Shown: positions 1 through 5,213 of the stretch, piece by piece | How positions within the stretch are numbered: the first letter of the stretch is position 1 | Layout of the letters: each line of letters starts with the position of its first letter | Assembly (NCBI GenBank): GCA_020054175.1 | Contig: JAGVLR010000122.1 | Coordinates: 1 to 6,354 of the forward strand | Source: Candidatus Dadabacteria bacterium | GTDB lineage: Bacteria > Desulfobacterota_D > UBA1144 > Nemesobacterales > UBA2774 | Direction: 5' to 3' | Length of the DNA stretch: 6,354 bases | Notes under the pieces: generated by a model | What the model was told of the DNA's origin: nothing | What the model saw: only the letters and a program-made list of their open reading frames with translations | Databases searched by the model: none | Translations under genes and position numbers: made by a program

Positions 1-308
1 ACGTATGCGCCGGCTTTCTTCGCCGCCTTGCAAAGCTTCTCCGTGTCGGCGTCCGGTATCTCGACCGAGTTTTTGTGAAGCTCTATGTATGCGTCCAGTA
101 TGAGCTTCCTACCCTCGGCCGATCCCAAATCCTTGGGCCAGTAGGGATAGGTCGGAATAATAGCCTCCGGGAACACTATGAGGCTCGCCCCGTTCTCGCC
201 AGCTTCTTCTATGAGACTGATAACCTTTCCGATAGTCTCGGCTTTGTTAAGGAACACGGGGGCCATTTGAACGGCGGCCGCAGTGAATTTTTCGTTTTCG
301 TTATGCAT
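1..308 (-). CDS. Nitrilase / carbon-nitrogen hydrolase, N-terminal part (runs off left edge)
   Basis: About 102 residues of the N-terminus are visible, starting MHNENEKFTAAAVQMAPVF; the rest lies beyond base 1. The start of the alpha-beta-beta-alpha nitrilase fold is clear: the strand AAAVQMAPV (10-18), a helix through KVISLIEEAGENGASL, then LIVFPEAIIPTYPYWP. Glu48 in FPEA fits the first residue of the Glu-Lys-Cys catalytic triad; the Lys and Cys would lie outside the window. The PEAxxPxYPYW form resembles true nitrilases (nitrile to carboxylic acid plus ammonia) more than amidase-type branches, but the substrate cannot be read from this part; cyanide hydratase or dihydratase are relatives. 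The start is supported by an AGGAGG at 316-321 on the minus strand, 7 nt upstream, and by a promoter at 367-396. It is probably transcribed separately from the LLM oxidoreductase 226 bp upstream. Confidence 0.9.
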   Translation of the reverse strand, partial: MHNENEKFTAAAVQMAPVFLNKAETIGKVISLIEEAGENGASLIVFPEAIIPTYPYWPKDLGSAEGRKLILDAYIELHKNSVEIPDADTEKLCKAAKKAGAY

Positions 309-315
309 CGAAGTG

Positions 316-321
316 CCTCCT
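316..321 (-). promoter_or_regulatory. Shine-Dalgarno site of the nitrilase gene
   Basis: AGGAGG on the minus strand, 7 nt before the ATG at 308, fixes that start. Just upstream in the same leader, TCCCG (327-331) and CGGGA (337-341) can form a 5-bp hairpin with a 5-nt loop, ending 5 nt from the ribosome site. No regulator can be inferred from this alone. Confidence 0.75.
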
Positions 322-366
322 GACTCTCCCGATACGCGGGAACTATTTTATCGCTTGCCAAAGTCC

Positions 367-396
367 ATTATCGCACGATTGCAAACGAAGTGTCAA
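367..396 (-). promoter_or_regulatory. Sigma-70-like promoter for the nitrilase gene
   Basis: On the minus strand a perfect TTGACA (-35, 391-396) is followed after 18 bp by GATAAT (-10, 367-372). Transcription would begin near base 360 and give a leader of about 50 nt before the ATG at 308. The sequence upstream of the -35 box is AT-rich (397-412), as in promoters with UP-like elements. This is a sequence match only. Confidence 0.6.
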
Positions 397-432
397 TCAA
401 ATAACAATTATACATGGTCGTCAGATGGTGCT

Positions 433-485
433 CCGGCAATAAGAGGCCAACCTCGGTGGGGTTGCTAAATGATGCTGTTATCCGG
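433..485 (-). other. Nested imperfect inverted repeat downstream of the LLM gene
   Basis: Outer arms CCGG-(CA)-ATAA (433-442) and TTATCCGG (478-485) pair except for a 2-nt bulge. Inside them CAACC (448-452) and GGTTG (460-464) pair around a 7-nt loop. The element begins 50 nt downstream of the LLM oxidoreductase stop codon, where an end of transcription is expected. There is no T-run on the minus-strand 3' side, so it is not a standard intrinsic terminator; it could be a 3'-end stability hairpin or chance. The remainder of the 309-534 gap holds the nitrilase promoter and leader and no convincing gene. Confidence 0.25.
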
Positions 486-534
486 TTTCTCTATAACTTA
501 TGAATAATAACTAAGCGCGGGACAAAAATGGATG

Positions 535-1401
535 TTATATAATCTCCTCCCTCAAAGCCCTCATCGTCCGAAGCACCCCCTCAAACTCCCCGCTCAGCAC
601 GTAAAGTATAAGGTGGTCGACTCCCGCCTCCCTGTAAGCCTCTATACCATCCTTTATTTTTCCGAGCCCCCCGCGAAGGGTCTCCTCGGAGCCGAATTCC
701 CTTACTTCGTTTATCTCGACGTTTCTCCGGAGGGACATTACGAAGCCATCCTTTTTTTCGTCCGGAAGAAGGCTCTTCACTTCGCGTACCTTAGCCCATA
801 TTCCATCCGGTGTAAGCCCGACGGGATGCCACCCGTCCCCATACCTGACGGCTCTCTCGATTGCTCTCCGGCTCTCGCCTCCAACCCATATCGGCGGGTG
901 AGGTTTTTGCCTGGGCTTAGGCTCGAATCTTATCCCTGAAAAAGAGAATTTCTCTCCCTGGTAAGATGGGTTTTCGCTCGTCCATAGCTCCTTAATTATC
1001 TCTATGTACTCGTCTGTCATGCGGCCCCGTTGGCTGTAGTCGACGCCCAGAGCCTTGAACTCTCCCTTTAACCATCCCGAGCCGACGCCTAATATAACCC
1101 TCCCATCCGAGAGGGCATCGAGGCTCGATACCGACTTCGCGAGAACGAGTGGATTTCTGTATGGAAGCACCAGGACGCTCGTCCCGAGCTTTATACGGCT
1201 CGTGACTGACGCAATGAAACCGAGACTTATAAGCGGGTCGTAAAAAACTTCACCGAAGACGTTATGATGATCCGGCACGACGACGTGGTCGCTTACCCAT
1301 ATGGAATCGTATCCCAATGCCTCGGCGGCAAGGGCTGCCTCCAGTATCTCGTCCCTTCCCGCGTATTTTCCGAATATGGGTAAAGCTATTCCGATCTTCA
1401 T
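535..1401 (-). CDS. LLM-class flavin/F420-dependent oxidoreductase (Rv2161c/TIGR03619-like)
   Basis: The product has 288 residues, a full-length luciferase-like TIM barrel. It opens with MKIGIALPIFG and continues with AAEALGYDSIWVSDHVVVP (about 26-44), typical of the first strands and helices. TSRIKLGTSVLVLPYRNP (67-84) is followed by SLDALSDGRVILGVGSGW (93-110) and RGRMTDEYIEIIKELW, the standard core order, then PPIWVGGES and YGDGWHPVG. The family uses reduced F420 or FMN to reduce or oxidise small organic substrates in the cytoplasm; the order of motifs resembles the group often named 'probable F420-dependent oxidoreductase, Rv2161c family'. Cofactor choice cannot be proved here and the substrate is unknown. 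The ATG at 1401 lacks a strong ribosome site (GGAGG lies 16 nt away), so translation may depend on the transglycosylase gene 54 bp upstream on the same strand. Confidence 0.93.
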   Translation of the reverse strand: MKIGIALPIFGKYAGRDEILEAALAAEALGYDSIWVSDHVVVPDHHNVFGEVFYDPLISLGFIASVTSRIKLGTSVLVLPYRNPLVLAKSVSSLDALSDGRVILGVGSGWLKGEFKALGVDYSQRGRMTDEYIEIIKELWTSENPSYQGEKFSFSGIRFEPKPRQKPHPPIWVGGESRRAIERAVRYGDGWHPVGLTPDGIWAKVREVKSLLPDEKKDGFVMSLRRNVEINEVREFGSEETLRGGLGKIKDGIEAYREAGVDHLILYVLSGEFEGVLRTMRALREEII

Positions 1402-1413
1402 TGCCGGACAGCA

Positions 1414-1447
1414 GGCGCCTCCGCCGAAATCCCGGCGAAGGTGCGCC
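1414..1447 (-). other. GC-rich two-step hairpin between transglycosylase and LLM genes
   Basis: GGCGC (1414-1418) pairs with GCGCC (1443-1447), and inside it CGCCG (1422-1426) pairs with CGGCG (1433-1437) around a 6-nt loop. It fills most of the 54-bp gap between the two minus-strand genes. No T-run follows on either side, so it is more likely an intercistronic mRNA structure than a terminator. It could limit LLM expression relative to the upstream gene. Confidence 0.35.
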
Positions 1448-1455
1448 GAGTCATT

Positions 1456-2202
1456 TCAACCCTTTTTGGCAAGTATAATGCTTTCCTCTTCCAGATAGCT
1501 CTTGAAGCTGAGCACCTTCTTCGCATACCCTGTCGGAACGTCGTTCGCGTTAAGCCTCTTCTGGAAGTTGGCGGGGCCGTGATTGTAGGCGCCGAGGGCG
1601 TACTCTACGGTCTCGTACCTGTCTTCAAGCGACGACAGATAGTTTATTCCGAGCTTCACATTTATAAACGGGTCGTATAGCGATTTCCTGCCCCCGTACG
1701 ATATGCCCATCTCCCTGGCGACGTGCTCTCCTGTCCCCGGCATAACCTGCATGAGACCTATCGCGCCCTTCTTGGATACGGCTACAGGAGAGAATTCACT
1801 TTCAACCTTTATAACCGCCAATATAAGATAGGGGTCGAGGTCGTGACTCTGGCATTCCTCGACGATTATCTTGGCGAGCTTTTTCGCGTTCTTGGTCGAC
1901 ATGCTTTCCGAGAACCTCAGAATGAAGAGGAATATCTCCGCCTCTTCGGGCGACATATCCTCTATTTCCCCATCCGCCGTAAATGTGTCTACGTCGTCAG
2001 GTTCCTGGTTGAGCGCGTTTTTAATATGGTCCTTGTTTCCGGGGTTGGTCAGAAGACCGGCGTGTGCCGGCTTGTCGATCATCATGAAGTCGTTCGATTT
2101 CAGGAAGAAAAGCATTCCAAAGCAAAACAAAAAAACAAAAAGCAAAAGCTTTACCGAACTCACAACCAAAAACATCGTGAAGTCGTAAACCGTCTTTAAC
2201 AT
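1456..2202 (-). CDS. Membrane-anchored lytic transglycosylase (SLT/GH23 domain)
   Basis: The product has 248 residues. Residues about 8-34 are strongly hydrophobic (FTMFLVVSSVKLLLFVFLF onward) and read as an uncleaved signal anchor, so the enzyme should sit in the inner membrane facing the periplasm. A low-complexity acidic linker (about 53-90) leads to the SLT domain (about 110-235). Its GH23 hallmarks are catalytic Glu134 in VIKVESEF, GLMQVMPGTG (149-158) and AYNHGP (205-210). Such enzymes cleave the MurNAc-GlcNAc bond of peptidoglycan, leaving 1,6-anhydroMurNAc, for wall turnover or insertion of envelope machines. The ATG is supported by GAGGTGA at 2207-2213, 4 nt upstream. The LLM gene follows after 54 bp. 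It is shorter than soluble Slt70 and has no LysM or other wall-binding repeat. Confidence 0.94.
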   Translation of the reverse strand: MLKTVYDFTMFLVVSSVKLLLFVFLFCFGMLFFLKSNDFMMIDKPAHAGLLTNPGNKDHIKNALNQEPDDVDTFTADGEIEDMSPEEAEIFLFILRFSESMSTKNAKKLAKIIVEECQSHDLDPYLILAVIKVESEFSPVAVSKKGAIGLMQVMPGTGEHVAREMGISYGGRKSLYDPFINVKLGINYLSSLEDRYETVEYALGAYNHGPANFQKRLNANDVPTGYAKKVLSFKSYLEEESIILAKKG

Positions 2203-2206
2203 ATTC

Positions 2207-2213
2207 TCACCTC
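2207..2213 (-). promoter_or_regulatory. Shine-Dalgarno site of the transglycosylase gene
   Basis: GAGGTGA on the minus strand, 4 nt before the ATG at 2202, marks that start and favours inclusion of the whole hydrophobic N-terminus. Confidence 0.7.
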
Positions 2214-2262
2214 ATATTTAACAAGAAGTGAAAGGAAGCAGAACTGCGGCAGGCGGACTACA

Positions 2263-2445
2263 CTATCTGGATTTGACCGGCTTTACCATTTTTTCTGACT
2301 TCTCTCTAATACAGCTTTCCGGCTCGCCCGATCTCCTGAAATCATACTCGGAGATCGTGCAGTCCTCCACCGGGCTTCCTGTTATTATCTGATAGTCATA
2401 AAAATCTTTGACTTTAATCTCATTAACTTCAGTCTTGTATTTCAC
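2263..2445 (-). CDS. Doubtful small ORF, 60 codons, GTG start
   Basis: I do not recognise this product. It would start with GTG at 2445 and read VKYKTEVNEIKVKDFYDYQI (initiator Val as Met), is charged (Lys/Glu-rich), has two Cys (residues 29 and 45), and shows no signal peptide or membrane segment. In favour: a good promoter at 2498-2525 points at it with a leader of about 46 nt, and it stands 60 bp upstream of the transglycosylase on the same strand. Against: there is no clear ribosome site (only a distant GCGGGA), the start is not ATG, and the composition is near what a chance ORF gives. It may simply be the transglycosylase 5' leader. Confidence 0.33.
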   Translation of the reverse strand: MKYKTEVNEIKVKDFYDYQIITGSPVEDCTISEYDFRRSGEPESCIREKSEKMVKPVKSR

Positions 2446-2497
2446 CTAATTATTCCCGCTAAGTTTAAAGATGTCTATACAAATTTAATCCGGGCTA

Positions 2498-2525
2498 ATA
2501 CTAACAGGCCGAACCTGCTTGTCAA
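2498..2525 (-). promoter_or_regulatory. Sigma-70-like promoter toward the small ORF and transglycosylase
   Basis: On the minus strand a perfect TTGACA (-35, 2520-2525) is followed after 16 bp by TAGTAT (-10, 2498-2503, four of six consensus bases). The start would be near 2491. The spacer holds a short inverted repeat CAGG (2505-2508) / CCTG (2514-2517) that could be a repressor half-site pair, but it is too short to argue from. Confidence 0.5.
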
Positions 2526-2544
2526 GAAAGCTCCTTCGCAGGCG

Positions 2545-2567
2545 CGATATTGTAATATGCCGATATT
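2545..2567. repeat. Three alternating ATATT/AATAT half-sites
   Basis: ATATT (2547-2551), AATAT (2554-2558) and ATATT (2563-2567) form two overlapping inverted repeats, and CGATATT occurs twice (2545-2551 and 2561-2567), 16 bp apart. The cluster lies just upstream of the minus-strand -35 box and on the rpmH side of the divergent region. It could be a regulator site; AT-rich chance is the alternative. Confidence 0.25.
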
Positions 2568-2638
2568 CTTAATGTTTTCAAACGTCAAACCAATATGATC
2601 TACGCATTCGCTAAGGATTGTCTCTCTCTTCCGACCTT

Positions 2639-2723
2639 AAAATCCGGTCATTGTCAGAGTCCTTCGGATTTTCCCGGGGCGGGCTGCCGTCGTCATTTTT
2701 CCCTGAATCCGGGTATATTTTTT
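2639..2723 (+). promoter_or_regulatory. Possible attenuator-like alternative hairpins in the rpmH leader
   Basis: AAAATCCG (2639-2646) is a perfect 8-bp inverted repeat of CGGATTTT (2665-2672) with an 18-nt loop. The same CGGATT (2665-2670) can instead pair with AATCCG (2706-2711), and CCCGG (2673-2677) can pair with CCGGG (2709-2713), which is followed by TATA and six T (2718-2723). The first hairpin excludes the CGGATT part of the second, the layout of an antiterminator and terminator. It matters only if transcription begins upstream of 2639; TATATT at 2714-2719 could alternatively be a -10 box. Energies were not computed. Confidence 0.3.
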
Positions 2724-2804
2724 CAGACTGCAGTCCGGAATGGAAGCATTCGTTTTTCCGTTCTTGACCGTCAAATCTTTTCGTGTTAGTTTTTAGGGCG
2801 CATT

Positions 2805-2954
2805 ATGAAAAGGACTTATCAACCACACGTAAAAAAGAGATTAAGGACGCACGGCTTCCGCGAAAGGATCAGCACCAAGGCGGGCAGGCGTACTCTCAAG
2901 AGGCGGATAGCTAAGGGCAGGCACAGTCTGACGGTGCAGCGCTGGAAGAAATGA
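2805..2954 (+). CDS. rpmH: Ribosomal protein bL34
   Basis: The product has 49 residues, close to the usual 44-50, and starts MKRTYQPHVKKRLRTHGFRE. The family signature KRTYQPxxxKRxRTHGFRxR is nearly intact, followed by STKAGRRTLKRRIAKGRHSLTV; about 40% of residues are Lys or Arg, as expected for a protein buried in 23S rRNA of the 50S subunit. A short C-terminal tail (QRWKK) extends past the LTV where many L34 proteins end. A modest ribosome site AGGG (2795-2798) lies 6 nt before the ATG. Its TGA overlaps the rnpA ATG (ATGA at 2951-2954), so rnpA is probably translated by reinitiation. This is the first gene of the operon; neither dnaA nor an origin is seen next to it. Confidence 0.98.
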   Translation: MKRTYQPHVKKRLRTHGFRERISTKAGRRTLKRRIAKGRHSLTVQRWKK

Positions 2955-3304
2955 GCTTTGACTTGAGTTTTTCTTTCCCAAAAGATTTAAAAATCCGGAA
3001 GACGTCTCAGTACGAAGAGATTTTTGGGAAGAGCAAAAAGCTCAACGGAGAGCATTTCCGAATACTATACGTCCGGAATCCCCTTGGATATCCGAGGCTC
3101 GGCATTGTCGTCGGGAAGAGGAGTGTTCCGGGTTCCGTAGAGAGAAACCGCGTCAAGAGGGTGCTCCGTGAAGTCTTCAGGCGGAATAAGCCCTTTTTCG
3201 GCTCGATGGACTTGGTAATAGTAGCCAAGAAGGGGAGCGAGGGGCTCGATTATGCTCAGGCTAAGGGAGAAATCGAGGCGATAGTCGGGTCCAGATTCTC
3301 ATGA
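2951..3304 (+). CDS. rnpA: Ribonuclease P protein component
   Basis: The product has 117 residues, the normal size. It is the protein subunit that helps the catalytic RNA cut the 5' leader from precursor tRNAs in the cytoplasm. The N-terminal part (13-25, LKIRKTSQYEEIF) matches the family's 'L+...F..vf..G+' region, with Phe25 in the substrate-contact area. The RNR signature is intact: Arg65-Asn66-Arg67 within SVERNRVKRVLREVFRR (62-78), preceded by LGIVVGKR. The DLVIVAKKG segment (about 87-95) matches the conserved C-terminal strand. It overlaps rpmH by 4 bp (ATGA) with only a weak upstream GGAAG, and its own TGA overlaps the yidD ATG in the same way, so the three genes look translationally coupled. 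The RNase P RNA gene (rnpB) is not in the window. Confidence 0.97.
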   Translation: MSFDLSFSFPKDLKIRKTSQYEEIFGKSKKLNGEHFRILYVRNPLGYPRLGIVVGKRSVPGSVERNRVKRVLREVFRRNKPFFGSMDLVIVAKKGSEGLDYAQAKGEIEAIVGSRFS

Positions 3305-3525
3305 CATCCAAACTCTTCGTATACCCCGCGTTCTTTTTTATAAGGGCTTACAAATATCTCATTTCACCGCTACTGCCCCCTTCATGCAGGTTCTATCCCA
3401 GTTGCTCCTGCTATGCGGAGGACGCGCTCCGGAAGTACGGTTTCGTCAAAGGATCGTGGCTTGCAGTCAAAAGAGTCTCGAGATGCCATCCGTTCTCGGC
3501 GGGCGGATACGATCCTGTTAAATAA
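3301..3525 (+). CDS. yidD: Membrane protein insertion efficiency factor YidD
   Basis: The product has 74 residues, typical of the UPF0161/YidD family. The signature is complete: IRAYKYLISPLLPPSCRFYP (14-33), then SCSCYAEDAL, HGxxKG-like YGFVKGSWLAVKRV (46-59) and RCHPFSAGGYDPV (61-73). Conserved Cys29, Cys35 and Cys62 are present, with an additional Cys at 37. YidD is an inner-membrane-associated protein, with an amphipathic N-terminal helix, that acts near YidC and improves insertion of membrane proteins. The ATG overlaps the rnpA stop (ATGA, 3301-3304) and has no good ribosome site, so coupling is expected. The TAA overlaps the yidC ribosome site. Confidence 0.97.
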   Translation: MTSKLFVYPAFFFIRAYKYLISPLLPPSCRFYPSCSCYAEDALRKYGFVKGSWLAVKRVSRCHPFSAGGYDPVK

Positions 3526-3529
3526 AGGA
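3524..3529 (+). promoter_or_regulatory. Shine-Dalgarno site of yidC overlapping the yidD stop
   Basis: AAAGGA begins within the yidD TAA (3523-3525) and stands 7 nt before the yidC ATG at 3537. It supports that start and independent initiation of yidC. Confidence 0.6.
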
Positions 3530-3536
3530 CTATAGA

Positions 3537-5213
3537 ATGGGCGACAACAAGGTTAACTACGTAATATTCCTCGTATTATCGATAGCGATTATATTCGGTT
3601 ATACGTACTTTTTCACAGAGCCGCCGCCCCCGAAGCCGCAGCAGCAGGCGCAGGGTGGCGCATCTCCCGCTCCAGGCGGAAGCACTTCGCCCCCGGCCGA
3701 AGTATTCGAAGGGAATCTTCCCAGGCAGTCCGTCCAGCTCACGCCGTCCGGCAGAGTGATCACTATAGACACGCCCCTTTACACCGGCAAAATAGACACG
3801 GCTGGCGCCCGAATATTCAAATGGGATCTCAAGAAATATAACGACAACACGAACGGCGACTCGGGCCCGGTGGATCTCTTTAAGGATTCCCCGCTCGGCT
3901 TCAGCACGCTCCTCAGGCTCGAAGGCTACAATATCCCGGAATACATACCGTTCGAGTTCGGCGGCCAGGATGAAGTCAGGGTAACGGACGGCAAAAGGGA
4001 CATCTCCTTTTCCTGGACTTCCCCCGAAGGCGTTGCCATAAAGAAAATTTACGAAATAGACGCCGCTACCTATACCTTGAAACAAAGATTCGAGGTGACC
4101 AACCCTTCTTCGGCTTCCGTACGCGAAAAGCTCGACATAGTCTGGGACGGGCACATAGAGCATCACGGAAGAGAAGGGAACACCAAGAGCTTCGTAGCGC
4201 TTGTGTCGAGCGACCTCGAAAGGGTCGATAAAAAACCCAAGTCTGAAACCCAATACTCGGGCGTCGTGGAGTGGTTCGGATACTCACAGAAATATTTTAT
4301 ATCGACATTCCTTCCGGAAACGGGTGCAAGCACGACGTTATCGGTTAACGGGCTTCCCGAAGAAGGACTCATGAGGTCTGTATACAGCTATCCCGAAGAT
4401 ACGATCCCCGGCGGTAAAACATCGGCCACGAGCTGGGAGGTTTACCTCGGCCCGCTCGAATACGACATTGTAAAAGCCGTCGGCTATAATCTTCAGGAAT
4501 CTGTAAATTACGGATGGGTCGAGTTTCTCGCCAAGCCCCTCCTTGATTTCCTCAAATGGCTTAACGGCTATTTTCACAATTTCGGCATCTCCATCATTGT
4601 CATAACCGTGATCATAAGGCTTCTCTTCCTCCCGCTCACCATAAAGAGCATGATTTCGATGAAGAAAACGCAGATACAGATGGAGAAGCTAAAGCCCAAG
4701 ATGGACGCCATAAGGGAGAAATTCAAGGACGACAAGGCGAAGCAGAACTCAGAGATCATGAAGCTTTATACGAGCAGCGGCGTTAACCCCCTCGCCACTC
4801 TCGGCGGGTGCTTTCCGCTCCTCATCCAGCTTCCGGTCTTCATAGCGCTCTACGACGTGCTCCTCCACTCCATCGATCTCAGGCACAGCGCGTTTCTCTG
4901 GATTCAGGATCTTTCCGAGCCTGAAACGCTCTTCGACATACCCGGCGTCGGGATTCCGTTCAGGATACTGCCGCTCCTGATGGGCGTATCCTGGTTCATT
5001 TCCCAGAAGATGACGCCCATGACGACGGCAGCCGGCGGAGAAAGTATGCAGCTCCAGATGAAAATGATGCAATTTATGCCTATAATTTTCACTGTGATGT
5101 TCTGGGGCCTGCCATCGGGCTTGATACTCTACTGGACGGTGAGCAATATACTCTCGATATTCCAGCAGATGTACGTGAACCACAGGGTCAGCATTATGCA
5201 AGGAGGATCCTAA
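3537..5213 (+). CDS. yidC: Membrane protein insertase YidC (Oxa1/Alb3 family)
   Basis: The product has 558 residues, the size of Gram-negative YidC. TM1 is VNYVIFLVLSIAIIFGYTYF (6-25), followed by a Pro/Gln/Gly-rich linker (about 28-55) and a large periplasmic P1 beta domain (about 58-335). The conserved Oxa1 core begins near 345 with FGISIIVITVIIRLLFLPLT; Arg361 is the groove arginine used for single-span substrates. A charged cytoplasmic coiled-coil hairpin (KKTQIQMEKLKPKMDAIREK onward) leads to NPLATLGGCFPLLIQLPVFI, and the final TMs include GLPSGLILYWTVSNILSIFQ. It inserts and folds inner-membrane proteins alone or with SecYEG. The C-terminus is short and lacks a long basic ribosome-binding tail. 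The last codons encode QGGS and carry the khpB ribosome site; the TAA overlaps the khpB ATG by one base. Confidence 0.99.
   Translation: MGDNKVNYVIFLVLSIAIIFGYTYFFTEPPPPKPQQQAQGGASPAPGGSTSPPAEVFEGNLPRQSVQLTPSGRVITIDTPLYTGKIDTAGARIFKWDLKKYNDNTNGDSGPVDLFKDSPLGFSTLLRLEGYNIPEYIPFEFGGQDEVRVTDGKRDISFSWTSPEGVAIKKIYEIDAATYTLKQRFEVTNPSSASVREKLDIVWDGHIEHHGREGNTKSFVALVSSDLERVDKKPKSETQYSGVVEWFGYSQKYFISTFLPETGASTTLSVNGLPEEGLMRSVYSYPEDTIPGGKTSATSWEVYLGPLEYDIVKAVGYNLQESVNYGWVEFLAKPLLDFLKWLNGYFHNFGISIIVITVIIRLLFLPLTIKSMISMKKTQIQMEKLKPKMDAIREKFKDDKAKQNSEIMKLYTSSGVNPLATLGGCFPLLIQLPVFIALYDVLLHSIDLRHSAFLWIQDLSEPETLFDIPGVGIPFRILPLLMGVSWFISQKMTPMTTAAGGESMQLQMKMMQFMPIIFTVMFWGLPSGLILYWTVSNILSIFQQMYVNHRVSIMQGGS
5201..5206 (+). 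promoter_or_regulatory. Shine-Dalgarno site of khpB inside the end of yidC
   Basis: AGGAGG lies in the last codons of yidC, 6 nt before the khpB ATG at 5213 in the TAATG overlap. A perfect consensus site embedded in the upstream gene suggests both coupling and efficient initiation. Confidence 0.8.

Larger units (their letters stand above)
2446..2804. other. Divergent intergenic region between the transglycosylase side and rpmH
   Basis: About 360 bp without a convincing gene. It contains the minus-strand promoter (2498-2525), an AT-rich half-site cluster (2545-2567), two overlapping inverted repeats and a T-run in the presumed rpmH leader (2639-2723), a 10-bp perfect palindrome GACTGCAGTC (2726-2735) and a weak GAATG-gaag-CATTC hairpin followed by TTTTT (2738-2757). 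A plus-strand frame at 2595-2789 has no protein-like character. I see no DnaA box (TTATCCACA type) and no dnaA, so this does not look like an origin despite lying before rpmH. Confidence 0.6.

Noticed and set aside
535..939. Plus-strand open frame opposite the LLM oxidoreductase C-terminal half
   Set aside because: Shadow of a full-length LLM gene; no independent signals.
1723..2199. 158-codon open frame on the plus strand opposite the transglycosylase
   Set aside because: The minus strand holds a complete GH23 protein with all catalytic motifs; the opposite reading has no family features.
2595..2789. 64-codon plus-strand frame just upstream of rpmH
   Set aside because: No ribosome site, an unlikely composition and no family features; the stretch is better explained as leader with inverted repeats.
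2764..2792. TTGACC-17-TAGTTT as the rpmH promoter
   Set aside because: The -10 box is poor and transcription would begin about 5 nt before the start codon, leaving no room for the ribosome site.
2812..2824. TTATCAACCACA near the rpmH start as a DnaA box
   Set aside because: It carries three extra bases relative to TTATCCACA, lies within rpmH coding sequence (Tyr-Gln-Pro-His, part of the L34 signature) and is isolated.
3576..4253. Long 225-codon open frame on the minus strand inside yidC
   Set aside because: It lies entirely within the certain yidC gene, shows no protein-family features, and its openness follows from the codon bias of yidC.
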